Assembly: GCF_026151205.1 (NCBI RefSeq)
Contig: NC_087077.1
Location: 15,784,983 to 15,848,982 of the forward strand
DNA: 64,000 nucleotides
Origin: Bolinopsis microptera
Lineage: Eukaryota; Ctenophora; Tentaculata; Lobata; Bolinopsidae
Reading direction: 5' to 3'
Part shown: positions 11,656 to 23,399 of the stretch, in pieces
How positions within the stretch are numbered: the stretch's first letter is position 1
Layout: every line of letters starts with the position of its first letter
The notes under the pieces: generated by a model
Databases searched by the model: none
What the model was told of the DNA's origin: nothing
The model's input: the letters and a program-made list of their open reading frames with translations, nothing else
Made by a program: the position numbers and the translations under genes

Positions 11656-12328
11656 ATTGCCAACGTCCAAATATTTGTAAAATACGACGAAGAGGGGTCA
11701 CAACACTGCGCGCGGCAGTGAGATTTGCTAAATTATTTTTCATTTTTGGCACTATGTTTATGTGATTTTTATTATGTCTGTCAACTTCCTAAACAATAGG
11801 GGGGGGGGGGGGGGGGGGCTTATTTTAGATTAAAAATTTCGAATTTATCTTAAATGACCGCCGCGAAAAATTGTTTAGCATTTAAATTTATTTTAAGTTA
11901 ATAAAGTAAGCTGCAGGCTCAAAAATCAAAAGTTTAGTTTAAATGATTTTAAAATGATTTCCGTTGTACTTGGGTTAAGTACAAATTTCAATTTGTTTGT
12001 TTAATTTTATTTCTAATACTCTGTACTCTGTGACAGTATTTGGTATTTTCAAATGACTTATGAATATAACTAAATTTAGATTTTGGATTTATCATTTATG
12101 AAATTTTTTTTCATTTGGCGCGCGGCTCACCAACTATAATATAATTTAAAATCACCTATGAATCGAGCGCTAACCTTCTCGCCACTCATTATACCTGCCA
12201 CAAACCTGCTGTTTTTTTCAGGTGCATGTTATTGTTGTCTCTCTCATCCTCCTAATCGACCAGCGAGGTTTATTTTGTTAGTTCAGACTATTTTGTTAGT
12301 TCAGACTGGCCAGTAAATAGTAGTTATC
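11656..12328. other. non-coding stretch with G20 run
   Basis: Contains a 20-base G run (11799-11818), AT-rich DNA and a direct repeat of ttttgttagttcagact (two copies within 12270-12307). No gene seen. Homopolymer length may be unreliable. Confidence 0.5.
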
Positions 12329-12448
12329 ATGAAAGTTTTGGTTTTCTTGTCTAGTTTTGCAATGTCGTCTGCCAAGAATTACCTTCTATCGAAAAACGAA
12401 TTTTTTGTAAAGAACTACTGTATCGTTTGCAGTGGTATTCTTGTGGCA
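12329..12448 (+). CDS. candidate first coding exon with signal peptide
   Basis: An ATG opens 40 codons beginning MKVLVFLSSFAMSSAKN, a plausible secretion signal with cleavage after SSA, and runs into a consensus donor GCA|GTAAGT at 12449 in phase 0. Cys residues follow (YCIVCSGI). No downstream exon could be matched by eye, and AT-rich DNA gives such chance combinations. It is a hypothesis only. Confidence 0.18.
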
Positions 12449-12449
12449 G

Positions 12450-13919
12450 TAAGTTGATACTTTGATACACTTTTGATATAAAGTTGATGCACTTTGGTCC
12501 ATTCGATGCGTGATATTCTTATTCCTTCATTGCCTCTTCAGAGGTGTGAGCTAATTATTCATGTTTTGACTTCTCAAACTACAATAATCTAGGATGTTTC
12601 ATACGGTTGTCTATGCTATGATATGGTCAGTTGGTAACAAGGATAGCAGACTTGGGAAAGTTTTCATATGATTCACCACGAAAGTCACACATTTGCTCTG
12701 TAAAAGAAAGGTATTTTGTTGTTTGATTTCAGATTTGATTATTCAATTTGATTATTCAAATTATATACTGGTGAGAATCCTTTTGGGAGGATAACCACTA
12801 ATTACCTAAAAGTAATATCTCGCTTTGATTGTTACATATGAAATATAAATAATAATTTTAACTTTTATAATATTGTGGCACAAAACTCAAAATGCACAGG
12901 TGTGCCACGAAAAAGCTTTTTATTTTACATTTCTGTTCAGGTTGAAAGAGTTGATATGCTGAGGAGTGTTAGAATGGAGATTATGATAAGAACATCACAA
13001 AGATGTATTGCACAACATTCACAGCTTCATAAAGGTCTAAATAACTGCTTTTTACTTGTAATTCTGTTTTCTTAATTATCTGTGAATACATTTGGACTTT
13101 AGATTCTAAAAAATTCGTATTTAACTGCTGCTCAATCAAAATCCTTCAGGGACCAGGAACTTTAGACACAAAGTGACATATACACGCTTTGCAACTTCGA
13201 AGGAGTAGACAAGAATTTCAGCAGCAGAAAAAAGGCGGAATATCCTGTCAAGCTTCAATTCGGATTGAAAGATGAAATCAACTAAGGTTTGTCATTAAAA
13301 TAATTATGTTAGAACATATGGTTTGGCCATTATATGGTTAGAACTATGGGTGAAGCCAAGGGGTATTATTGGGAATGCCTTAATGGGCATTGGAAATCAT
13401 CTGTGAAAAAGGTCCTCATAATTACCCAAAATTATGCTGCAGTTTGATGCATGTTGCGACCACTGCACTTAAAATCAAAATGACTCGGTTTCTGATTGAA
13501 GTTAGGGGCTTAAATTGAGTAGTAAAATGATCATATTAAGTGGGGTAAAGCCTAGTTTAAACTTCCTCAGGCATCATGCTGGGCTGTCGATTTAATAGAC
13601 CAAAACCTACTTAAATTATGCTCTAGCCTGTGGTGATAATAGAGAAAATGAAAATAACTCTACTGCTGATTATAGTTAGGAATATAATCTAAACTTGGGT
13701 AACTGGATGTTCAAAATTCAGATTATTAGTGGGGTAGAGCTTGGTTTTTAAGTCCTCAGGCTTCTGGTTGTTGAGTTAATTAGCCAAACCCCATTTTTAC
13801 GCTCTTAGCTGTTCAATTTACCAGTGACTTTACTTTATACAATATGTTTCTTTTCAGATCAATCATTAGCTTAATTAGTCAAACGTGAGCATTGAAATGT
13901 TTAGAATCATTGCTGCTAA
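12450..13919. other. non-coding stretch
   Basis: Two loosely similar segments (13540-13610 and 13725-13800) share gtggggtaRagcYtRgtt and cctcaggc words, suggesting an old tandem duplication of roughly 190 bp. No gene seen. Confidence 0.4.
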
Positions 13920-14208
13920 GGAAAATTATTGTTCCTAGTCAAGGGTATGACCGGTCAAAGGTCATCGCTCATTACATGTAATTGTATTGCGCAAGCGGTT
14001 TTCAATAGCGCGCCTTGAAAACTAAAATTCCATCTTCTCCTACATTTTTGAGCAATCACCTTGAAACTTTCAGGATATGTTCTAAGGACCATTTAGAAAA
14101 ATTATGTCTCATCAAAATTTTAAAATAGGCCTTTTTTTGATTATTTTATTTGAAAAGCTGATAACTTTATGGGGCAACTTTGGCTAGGAACAATATTTTC
14201 CATGGGAG
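13920..14208. mobile_element. candidate MITE, about 290 bp
   Basis: Left end ggaaaattattgttcctag and right end ctaggaacaatattttcc are near-perfect inverted repeats (one indel). There is no coding sequence between them and I could not define a target duplication. An old non-autonomous DNA element is the simplest reading. Confidence 0.4.
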
Positions 14209-14349
14209 CTCCTGATAGATATCATTCTATCAGGAACAGCTATAAAATCAATATTGAGAGACATTGCATACAGCTATCTGAAACACAGGGGCCGGGGTGA
14301 AACTGTTAGCTAACTGTAACATAGATGCCGGGGTGTAACTGTCATGGGC

Positions 14350-14720
14350 GTGTGCAGCAGCCAACCTTGAAACCCTTGAGAACCTTGATTTCTGATATTT
14401 TGAATCAAAAACCTTGCAAACCTTGGATTTTCACAAAAACGCTTGAAAACCTTGAATTTCAACTATAAATTTCGCCTCCGGCAGTTTTCTTGCTTAAAAT
14501 CATATCCTTTGCCCCACCAGTCCCCTCATTTATGTTTTGAGCAATCCTAACCTAGTCCAGGTTATATTATTTCATTCATTAGTTTTGAGAAAATAGATAA
14601 AATTAACAAGTTTTCGTAGTGCAAACATACATATTCGTCTTAAAAAACCTTGAAAACCTTGAAAATGGCTATCTGAAAACCTTGAATTAAGGGTTTGAAA
14701 ACCAAGAAAACCACCTTTAA
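14350..14720. repeat. degenerate cttgaaaac repeat region
   Basis: Multiple copies of aaccttgaaaaccttgaa-type words, irregularly spaced (14365-14460 and 14640-14715). It is low-complexity and locally inverted, with no coding sense. Confidence 0.6.
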
Positions 14721-15459
14721 AACCTAGAATTTTAGGGAATTTGAGGGTGGGAGGCCTGGTTCGCAGGCGGGTGGCGATGTAGGCGATCGCCCCCCGCGCC
14801 GGCCCCCGCCCCTGGCTCTTTTTGAAATGCTGACCCAGAATTTTTTTTAATTGCCTTCTACAGAGCAACAAAATAATTTTATAAACAATTTTATAAACAT
14901 TTTCACAAACATTTGCGTTAATGACATGATGCAAAAGTTTTATTTTTAAACGAATATAGTAGGTTCGAATTAATTAGGCCTTGTGCATATATAATTTCCA
15001 TGGGTTGGCTGCTCCTAAATCTAGGAAGCCAATCCTCATAGTTGAGTGGGTATGATGAGGCTCAAAAGAGATTTGAGATAGGCAGATTAATATAATTGGA
15101 AAGCACTGAGGATCAGCCTCAGTCTTAATCAGAAGGGTCAAAAAACATCATTATTTCAGAATCATGGGACATCACGATCCAGTACCAAAAAGCGTACGCT
15201 AAGCCATACGGCATCTTTTCAGACTGGAGATATCCAGAATAACTTAAAACTCGTGCTATCTTTAATTTTAATTTGTCCAATGTTTTAAATTCAAAATATT
15301 ACTAATAACAAATTGTCTAATCAACTGCTGCTTTGAACCTTCTGTATTGATATCCTATTGGTTTAGTATATAATCCAGTCGAACAATTTTCCGGGGGCTG
15401 CTCGCAACGGTAACCTCAGAGCCGGCGCTTTGCCCTATCAAAAATCCTGCGCACACCTG
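14721..15459. other. non-coding stretch
   Basis: Includes a C-rich patch (14775-14815). A 120-codon minus frame (14572-14934) crosses the cttgaaaac repeats and is not credible. No gene seen. Confidence 0.5.
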
Positions 15460-15695
15460 ATAACTGTTAGCTTGGTATAACACAGGGGGCAGGATGTAAC
15501 TGTTAGCTTAGTGTTACAAAGGGGGCGGGGTGTTACTGTTAGCTTATTGTAACACAGGGGCCGGGGTGTAACTGTTAGTTTAGTGTAATACAGATTACGG
15601 GGGCTAGGGTGTAACTGTTAGCTTAGTGTAACAGGAGCAGGGTGTGACTGTTAGTTTAGTAAAATACAGCTCAGGATGAGAGGGGTGTAACTTTG
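15460..15695 (+). repeat. minisatellite, unit about 38-40 bp
   Basis: Six or so diverged units of the form ggggtgtaactgttagctta gtgtaacacagg. Two related units lie outside the array at 14285-14345, so the repeat is scattered in this neighbourhood. Confidence 0.8.
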
Positions 15696-16074
15696 ACATT
15701 TTGCCCTACCCAACTCATGTTGTAATTCCTTCAACTATGTTGTTATTCGTTCAGCTTTAATAGGGTCATCATATTGTTTGACTACCCCACAGAGAAGAGA
15801 TCTTTATGTCATTCCTTGGATGTCATTTTATTTGGATGTGTGCTTAAGAGGTTTATTTACATTTGTATACCTATGGAACTGTATTGTAACCATTCTGGAG
15901 ACGGGCATGGGCACGAGCATGTTACTGTTAACGAGAGTCAAAAATACCGGCAGGGCACTCAATTGTATTCCGTAAGTGTTCTGGGCGTGAAACATTGTTC
16001 CCAGGAGAAGGAATCTGTTGCTCCAAGTTATCCACAGGATAAGGAAACGGTTTACTGAATTATTTAATGCTTAA
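15696..16074. other. non-coding stretch
   Basis: Frames of 65 and 94 codons overlap here in different phases; neither has a recognisable motif. Nothing supportable. Confidence 0.4.
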
Positions 16075-16290
16075 CTGTTTTGAAGAGAACTGGTGCACTA
16101 CTGTTCTCGGGAGAAGGAAACCGTTGGTCTACTATTTTGAAGAGAACTGGTGCACTACTGTTCATGTTCTCGGGAGAAGGAAACCGTTGGTCTATTGTTT
16201 TGAGGAGAAATGGTCATGGTGCACTACTTTTCTTAGGGAGAAGAAAACTGGTGCTTTACTATTTTCAAAAGAAAGGAAGTGGTACTTTTA
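16075..16290 (+). repeat. minisatellite, unit about 54-63 bp
   Basis: Three to four units sharing ttttgaagagaactggtgca, ctactgttctcgggagaagg and aaaccgttggtctact. Unit length varies by small insertions (catgtt, tcatgg). The open frames across it are a consequence of the repeat. Confidence 0.8.
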
Positions 16291-17612
16291 TTTGTCAAGA
16301 TTACTGGTAAAACAATGTTTAAAGTCGACAATTAGTTTTTTATGAAATTTGGATAACATTTTGGCTTTAGCCTTCAGCAGAAAAATGATCGGTTTTGTCT
16401 AGATAAAACCTAAATCTTTATCTGTTTATCTAGATAAAAGATTTCATACCGATAATGGATAGCGATAGCCTATGAACGCCTTCGAAATCCCCCAGAATGA
16501 AATCCCCCAAAGTACCCAAAAATACCCCTTGGCTTCCCCTTTAAATATTCTATCCGATTTAAAAACATTTACTGTGGCGGAAAAAGTTTCAGCTACGAAC
16601 CAGACTTTTTTATTCATTGACTGCAGTTAAATACAATCTACAATACAATGCACATTTTCATTGTGTTAATGATTCAGCAATTACTTTTACTAAATCATAT
16701 CTTTATAAAGAGCCGTACTTATTATAAATTTGTAATCCGAATTCCCTTCCTCAGCGTTCACAAATGTGGTCAATTTGACACGAACCGCTGTGTCGACAAG
16801 ATAAATCCACGCAGCAAAGACACTGGACAGTGGACAGCGACACAACTGGTTTGTCAATATTACTTACATTTGCTTCCTCTTGGCTCTTGCCCTCCATATT
16901 TGATTGGTCGCTGGATCAACCTCAGTGTCCACCTTGTCTTGATATAAAACAATCGCGGATAGAACAGAATCAGATAAACCACAATTAATCCACCTTTTTA
17001 TCCAGGTTACGAAGTTACAAAGAGTGGCAGCCAAGAAACGTGATTATCTTCTGAACAAATGGTCGCCGACGACAGCTGACATTGTGTTATTAGGATAAAA
17101 GGACTATTATTTAAAAACAAAAAATGAGTTACATTATATTGGATATTTTGAATATCAGTCAATTTTTAAGAGCCAATTACAAGACTGGCGATATCTGCAG
17201 AACGTATAATATTTAAAGTTTGACATTTTGAGATTCGGAACTTCTGTGTACTTCTTTATAAATAACATTCACTTTGAAAATTGAAATATAAAAGCGTTTT
17301 CGTTAAAGCATTACAAAATATCAAAAGACTGAAAATTAGCTTCGCAACGAGCAAGAATGTCGTATTATTATCATCGGCCTCGGATTGGTTTTTACACTAT
17401 ATCCTCAAATCATGGCATATAATACAGAAACTGATTATGACAGCATAGTTGGTTGTCGGATTGGTTGAAACTTAAATGCCCTCATATTATTTCATATAAT
17501 TTGATTGTTATTTTAATTTGTATTCCATCATTTGGGTTACTGTATCGGAAGTAATGAATAGATGGAAAGTGGCTTGTATCTGATTTACAAAAAGAAGTAT
17601 AATTCATGCAGT
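16291..17612. other. non-coding stretch before the LTR element
   Basis: AT-rich; tctagataaa occurs as an inverted pair near 16397-16440. A 99-codon plus frame (16648-16947) has no motif. No gene seen. Confidence 0.5.
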
Positions 17613-17616
17613 CAGG

Positions 17617-18310
17617 TGTAACTACCAGATTAATGAGTTAAACTTGCTCCGGTAGTCAGTGCTTTCAAATTAGGACTTCAATGCGTTGTGTACTTTTAGT
17701 TGGTTTGGACTCGGAAATGAAACTCGGGAAATTTAGGAAACAATGGTAAAACGAAACTAGCGGTGTTGGTTGACTATTTAAATATAACTTTAACGATTCG
17801 ACAAAAAGAGACAGTTTTCTCAAGGCGCCGGGCGTTTTTATAGTCCCCTTAATTGTCGGCACTCCCTAGGCGTGTCGGCCGATGAGCTTTCTCGTGTAAA
17901 CAAACGTGACGCATTTCCGGTGGTGGTTTTAGCTAGATGGTGTAGTCACTGATCTAGCCCTTCAGGAATCACTATTTGATATCCATGGTTACTCATAGAT
18001 GATCTTAGTTCATTTAATGAAACCATAGTGTGACGTCCTTCTGGCAGTAATTATCAAACCACAACTCCCTACCGAAAACCACCGAACGTATAATTATGGA
18101 GTAAAGTCAGAACTCTAGAGCTTGCGGTGATGCTCATCGATTAATTGCAAACGAAATTACTAATTTAGACCGTGGCCTTCTAGGTCAATAGTAATATCCG
18201 GTCGTAATGATTATTGGACGCAGACTGTCTAATTTATGGTTGCCAGGCAGGTGCAAACAATAACAGTAGTTGATATGATGGGACTATAATTGTAGGGTTG
18301 GGGCCCTACA
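17617..18310 (-). repeat. 3' LTR
   Basis: 694 bp, same length as the partner at 22523-23216 and apparently identical except for an aattgt/atttgt difference near its outer end. As read on the minus strand it starts TGTAGGGCCCC and ends GTAGTTACA. It contains a TATA-like motif at 17834-17842. Confidence 0.95.
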
Positions 18311-18326
18311 AACTCCACCCTCCTTT
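18311..18326 (-). promoter_or_regulatory. polypurine tract
   Basis: On the minus strand AAAGGAGGGTGGAGTT lies immediately upstream of the 3' LTR. This is the expected position and composition for the plus-strand DNA synthesis primer of an LTR element. Confidence 0.8.
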
Positions 18327-21016
18327 AGAAAACTGTTGTGATTAAATATACGTTTTTAAAATACTGATCTTTTCCAGTTTGAATTACAACTAATACATAA
18401 AATAATGCAATTTTTCTCGGTCTTTTGAAAATAAAATCTCGTACTAAAATTTAAAAATGATGCTGTTGATTTGATTGTGGGAGTAATTTACTCTACAATC
18501 TATAGTAATTAGTTTCAAAAATACACATAACATTTAAATAACATACACATTTATTTTTTTAAACTTTAATCCTTTTATCACAATATTTATAATACACTCT
18601 GTTATATGATTGTATATTACTTTCATAATATAGTATAATGTTTCATATACATTTCACACTTACACATAATCTATATTTTTTTTTATAACTCATTAAATGA
18701 TGTTTTCTTTAGACATATATTTTTATTTGGTATTTACGAAAATAATAACCTACGTTTACATAATAATCTGTTTTCACACAAATTTTAATTTCCCTAAAAT
18801 TTAAATATACACACCTTAAAAAACGAATTTAGATTACACTATATTTACTTAATTATTTACATAATACTATAATATCCTACGTTTATGTAATAATCTGCTA
18901 ATTTTACATAAACTAAATTGCACTAAAATTATTATACTTATTAAAATCACTTTAACTAATTTACATTAAACTTAGAATAATATGAACAAATTAGTTTGTA
19001 TAACTGTAATGACATCTTACATCATATGGTCGGACGAGCTATTGTTTGTAAAAGTCCTCATCTTCCTGGTCATTGTCACACCGTGAGGGGTGACTGTTGT
19101 TCTTTGGGTCGTGAATCCGCAAAACTGACAACAGGAGAGTGAGGTGACAATCCAGCTTTTTGAGAAGTTGATACCGTCTGTGTCGTCATCTTTTGGAGAG
19201 TACATAGTCACGTTTTACCGCGACGTCGCTCGCATGTGTACAAAGTACACGGACTCTAAGGTCTTTATTTGCTACAGGTACCAAATTGTTATGCCATGAC
19301 TACAGTGTGATCGTGAATGATGTATGACTGAGCAAATGAGTGCAGTTTAAACTCGTTTGCATTTGGAACCTGAGCTCTGACTGACATAAACTTCTTCTTC
19401 TGTTCATTTAATGGGGAAACTGGTTGTCTTATAATATTCCAATAGCATCGTGATGGACCTTCATGGAGCCAAGAGAATGCTTCTAATAATTTGTAAGATG
19501 AACGTTTCATCTTCCTATGCTCCTGAATTAACTTCGTATTGTCTACAAACTTCAGTATCTTCTCTTTTCAATGATATGTACTTTTGACTGGGTTATGGTA
19601 TGACTTCTCACAGAAACCTACATGAACCTACATGATAAGTTTGCAATGACATCCACTTGATTGGACAATTGAACTATAAATCCAATATTGGTACAATCTG
19701 CACAAATTTCGGTGTGCGATTTCACAGCTATCATTATGATCAGGTTACTTCAATAATGTTAAATCTTTCAATGATTGTTCGTTTCATCAATCATGGCAGT
19801 GTAACAATCCATTGCCATGATAATAATCATGTTTGAGACGGTCCCGTAGGACAATGTGGTCTATCTTCGTTGGAATCATCAACGTAACAGCCTCTTCATC
19901 AGGCTCATGTGTGGGGTCTTAAATTAAATTGGTCGACCGCCGACCCGCATTTGTTATTGCGATGTGATAATGTGGCAACTTCGGCTCCTGGGTAGTTGCT
20001 GTACCCAACTCTGCTTTGCGCATGTCCGAAACATTATCTAGTAGATGCATCTACTGGTCGGCCCAGCTTAATGTAGCTGAAATATTTAATTCGGCATACT
20101 GCAGTACCCATTTTTCCTTCTTTAGACCTGATCAGGTGTGATTTTACCCTAGATTCATTAAGCACATAATGATAGCCTAGCACACGTACCCTTAGTTCTA
20201 AATTCTCTGATTTATATCAGTCTGTTTCTCCAATTGCCATTACTTTCGGGGAGTTTGATTGCTCAGATCAGAACTCCTAGCTGGCTCCGACTTAGCCCGA
20301 CTTTTACTTTTAACTGATTTGCTGATCCGCTTTAGAATATCAGATGAGCTCCATGGCCCGTTTTTAAAAAATTGTAACGTCCACAATAAAATGAACACTA
20401 ACTGGCACAACTATCTCAGCTCTCACAGAGTTGGAACTAACGCATTATCTGCTGTCGTGATTCCATGAATAATCTTTCAGGAACGGCCAATGCTCCGGAT
20501 GTTCCTGTGAGCCTGTTGTCTGTTTTGGCCAAACTCATGCAAACTATCTAGGGTATTGCGGGATCCGGGCAATTTACCATTATAAGATTATATGCTCTTT
20601 CTCCTCGACTAATGAGATCGAATATGGAGAACGAAAGCAAAGTTGCAATGATGTTAACCAATTATTAACCACAAGCACACATGGAGCTCTGACAGTGACG
20701 GGCAATTAGTTGTTCCAGACTGTGCGGAAGTTCTGTTGTTTTGTAAAGGAGTTGTGCCATAAGTTTTGTAACATGGTGATATCAAGAATTACATTGGAGC
20801 ACATTGGCATCTTGGTGACGTGGCAACTTACGTATATAGCTTCAAAGTTCAAGATATCATAATATGGCAAGCGTCTAGTAAAATATGTGTACTTTCGCTT
20901 TCCACTAGCGAGTACACGTTGTGGTTCAATGGCAACACAACCTGCACGTATACTTTCGCGTGCTGTGGTTGACCGGTGTGAACCTGTTTTCACATCATGA
21001 TTTTCCTTGGAGGTGC
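18327..21016 (-). other. internal region of LTR element without recognisable pol
   Basis: The part next to the polypurine tract (18327-19000) is extremely AT-rich. Minus-strand frames of 95 (20706-20993), 73 (19289-19510) and 64 codons (19017-19211) exist. None shows the D[ST]G, YxDD or DDE motifs of pol proteins. The 95-codon frame starts 24 bp after the gag stop in another phase and could be what is left of a downstream reading frame. A short open stretch near 19790-19920 (IPTKIDHIVLRDRLKHDYY) looks protein-like but is unassigned. The region is probably degraded or replaced coding sequence plus untranslated filler. Confidence 0.6.
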
Positions 21017-22414
21017 TTAGTAGTTTTCCAACCTGGCCTCTTCTTCAATAAACTCTTCATCGTCAGTCAGAAAAACCTGCCTTTCATCAAAGTATGGTGA
21101 GTAATTCATGGCATGCTCTTCCACTTCGTCTAGAACTGTACTAACAGGTTCCGGAGGTTGGTTAAATCTTACACGCTTTCCTCTATCGATGGCCTGACTT
21201 CTTGACACAGCACAAGACGTGTGTCCAGTATCTTCTGATGGACTCCGATTACAAATAACTGATTCTTCGTCAAATTCGTTGGAGCGTGGTTGGTTGTAAT
21301 AACGATCCTGTTCCTTGTCGTCTCTCTCTTTCTTAAAACAGTTTTTTATCGTGTGGTTGTTGCCCTGACAATAAGTGCAACCTTCTATTGGGAATCTGCA
21401 GTCCTTTATCAGATGACCAGGCATACCACAATTGTGACACTTCCGATGGTCCGGTTCCGGCCAGTCTTTCTTAACCCGGCCTACTTCACGACAAGCCCAG
21501 CACTTATTTTGAAATGGCTGAAAATGAGGGGTTTCCTTCTCCTCGATTGTTAAGAGTCCCGCTGCATCATTTAATGAATCTAAGTTGGTTACTTTCGCTT
21601 TGATCTTTCCTAGGATTTTTTCTAGTTTAGAGCTCTCCAGCAAAGCTGTGTCATATGTGAGCTTGCTTTTCTGCAACAGGCAAAACATCATTTGTTGGGA
21701 CTTAAGACCGTTTATAAAAGCGTCCTTCATCAACTTATCCGTAGTTTCACCAGCCATGAACTTGCAAGCCGATATCATTTGTGCTGTTTTCTCCAGCCGG
21801 TCTGCAAAGTCCTGAGTCGTCTCCGACCCAGTTTGCTTCACGGCAAACAGCTCATCTATAGAGCTTTCCGTGTCGTATGTTGGATCCAGTTTCTGGATGA
21901 CCTTCTCCTTGACAGACTCCCAGTCTGCAAGCTGTTTACCTGTTAGCTTGAGAGACAGGACTCTGTTCAGACTTCGGTTGTCTAAAAACGTGCAAAAGAC
22001 CTGAAATGCCTGTTCACTTTGTAATCCGGTGATCATCTTATAGTTATCGAAACTCTTTAAGTAATCGTGAATGTCATCACCGTAACTATATTCATTAGGC
22101 TTCCTACCCCTGAACATACTGTTAGGGGTCCTTGCTGGCAGAGCATTCAGTGATTGAGGTTGTTGGTGCCGACGGTTGTACTCGGCTGTCCAAGATAGGT
22201 ATCCCTTTTCGCCTAATGGTTGCTGATACATGCCGGGACGCCTATCCCCCTCATTCAGTTGGTCGACCTGTTCTGTATTTGAGAACATTTTCAGTCGAAG
22301 AGCTGGTCGATTGGTTGCCTCAGCTGTGTTGGTATTATGGTCCTGTTCCGTCTCTAATGGATTTTGAATGGGAGAATCCACATCAAGCGAGTGGTGTGAC
22401 GAATGATGTGACAT
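21017..22414 (-). CDS. retrotransposon Gag with zinc knuckles
   Basis: 465 residues. Gag proteins form the particle that packages element RNA. The N-terminal third is hydrophilic (HSSHHS, N/Q-rich). Residues about 110-280 form a helical Gag-like core (YGDDIHDYLKSFDNYK, then QDFADRLEKTAQMISACKF). Two perfect CX2CX4HX4C knuckles follow: CHNCGMPGHLIKDC (326-339) and CTYCQGNNHTIKNC (346-359). An imperfect one at 305 (CWACREVGRVKKD) lacks the His/Cys ligands. The acidic tail ends DDEEFIEEEARLENY. The start ATG lies 108 bp after the 5' LTR. The frame is intact. Plus-strand frames over this region are shadows. Confidence 0.93.
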   Translation of the reverse strand: MSHHSSHHSLDVDSPIQNPLETEQDHNTNTAEATNRPALRLKMFSNTEQVDQLNEGDRRPGMYQQPLGEKGYLSWTAEYNRRHQQPQSLNALPARTPNSMFRGRKPNEYSYGDDIHDYLKSFDNYKMITGLQSEQAFQVFCTFLDNRSLNRVLSLKLTGKQLADWESVKEKVIQKLDPTYDTESSIDELFAVKQTGSETTQDFADRLEKTAQMISACKFMAGETTDKLMKDAFINGLKSQQMMFCLLQKSKLTYDTALLESSKLEKILGKIKAKVTNLDSLNDAAGLLTIEEKETPHFQPFQNKCWACREVGRVKKDWPEPDHRKCHNCGMPGHLIKDCRFPIEGCTYCQGNNHTIKNCFKKERDDKEQDRYYNQPRSNEFDEESVICNRSPSEDTGHTSCAVSRSQAIDRGKRVRFNQPPEPVSTVLDEVEEHAMNYSPYFDERQVFLTDDEEFIEEEARLENY

Positions 22415-22502
22415 GGCTATACAATTTGGTATGTAACAAAATTAATGCTCAACTGGAGAAAGGTGCTTTGGTACCTGTGTGTTGGTTGTTGCAGTAAAGG
22501 TT

Positions 22503-22519
22503 CTTCGGTCGCAGCACCA
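22503..22519 (-). promoter_or_regulatory. primer-binding site
   Basis: Reading the minus strand, three bases after the 5' LTR comes TGGTGCTGCGACCGAAG. It begins with the TGG complementary to a tRNA CCA end, so the primer tRNA should end in ...CGGTCGCAGCACCA. I do not assign the tRNA identity. Confidence 0.8.
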
Positions 22520-22522
22520 CTT

Positions 22523-23216
22523 TGTAACTACCAGATTAATGAGTTAAACTTGCTCCGGTAGTCAGTGCTTTCAAATTAGGACTTCAATGCGTTGTGTACT
22601 TTTAGTTGGTTTGGACTCGGAAATGAAACTCGGGAAATTTAGGAAACAATGGTAAAACGAAACTAGCGGTGTTGGTTGACTATTTAAATATAACTTTAAC
22701 GATTCGACAAAAAGAGACAGTTTTCTCAAGGCGCCGGGCGTTTTTATAGTCCCCTTAATTGTCGGCACTCCCTAGGCGTGTCGGCCGATGAGCTTTCTCG
22801 TGTAAACAAACGTGACGCATTTCCGGTGGTGGTTTTAGCTAGATGGTGTAGTCACTGATCTAGCCCTTCAGGAATCACTATTTGATATCCATGGTTACTC
22901 ATAGATGATCTTAGTTCATTTAATGAAACCATAGTGTGACGTCCTTCTGGCAGTAATTATCAAACCACAACTCCCTACCGAAAACCACCGAACGTATAAT
23001 TATGGAGTAAAGTCAGAACTCTAGAGCTTGCGGTGATGCTCATCGATTAATTGCAAACGAAATTACTAATTTAGACCGTGGCCTTCTAGGTCAATAGTAA
23101 TATCCGGTCGTAATGATTATTGGACGCAGACTGTCTAATTTATGGTTGCCAGGCAGGTGCAAACAATAACAGTAGTTGATATGATGGGACTATATTTGTA
23201 GGGTTGGGGCCCTACA
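22523..23216 (-). repeat. 5' LTR
   Basis: 694 bp, partner of 17617-18310. It carries the same TATA-like TATAAAAAC on the minus strand at 22740-22748, the likely element promoter, about 220 bp from the LTR's gag-proximal end. Confidence 0.95.
22740..22748 (-). promoter_or_regulatory. TATA box of the 5' LTR
   Basis: TATAAAAAC followed by gcccggcgcc on the minus strand is a strong TATA motif in the only active-position LTR. Transcription would start about 25-30 bp further along the minus strand, leaving U3 of roughly 470 bp. Confidence 0.55.
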
Positions 23217-23399
23217 CAGGTATTTGAAACCGTGTTACTATTTCAACGGTGACTGGCGGCCACTTTCTGTCGCAATTTTTGCCGCACTCATGAATCCCGG
23301 ATTTTGGCACATTGAGACAAATTTGGGACAGAAATTTGAGGCAATAGGTATGCCAGGGCTGACTTGTAATCGATCTGGCATGGTAGAGAGGGTACCGGG

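Larger units (their letters stand above)
17613..23220 (-). mobile_element. LTR retrotransposon, complete ends, gag only
   Basis: The element lies on the minus strand. Two 694-bp LTRs (17617-18310 and 22523-23216) begin TGTA and end TACA. The 4-bp sequence CAGG flanks both sides (17613-17616 and 23217-23220), as expected for a 4-bp target duplication. A primer-binding site, polypurine tract and 465-residue Gag are present. About 2.7 kb after gag has no protease, reverse transcriptase, RNase H or integrase that I can recognise. By eye the LTRs differ at one base (18289 region), so insertion was recent. It must have been moved by pol proteins supplied elsewhere. The Ty3-like class is suggested by the TSD length and zinc knuckles, not proven. 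Confidence 0.9.

Noticed and set aside
11799..11818. G20 and C18 runs (also 11028-11045, 52575-52594, 52769-52791) as functional quadruplex sites
   Set aside because: Long homopolymers are often mis-sized in assemblies and here lie in or near MITE copies; there is no evidence of function.
21290..22497. Plus-strand frames of 76-121 codons
   Set aside because: Shadows of the minus-strand gag gene.
22503..22519. Naming the primer tRNA
   Set aside because: The complement of a tRNA 3' end is clear, but I cannot decide the isotype without the species' tRNA set.
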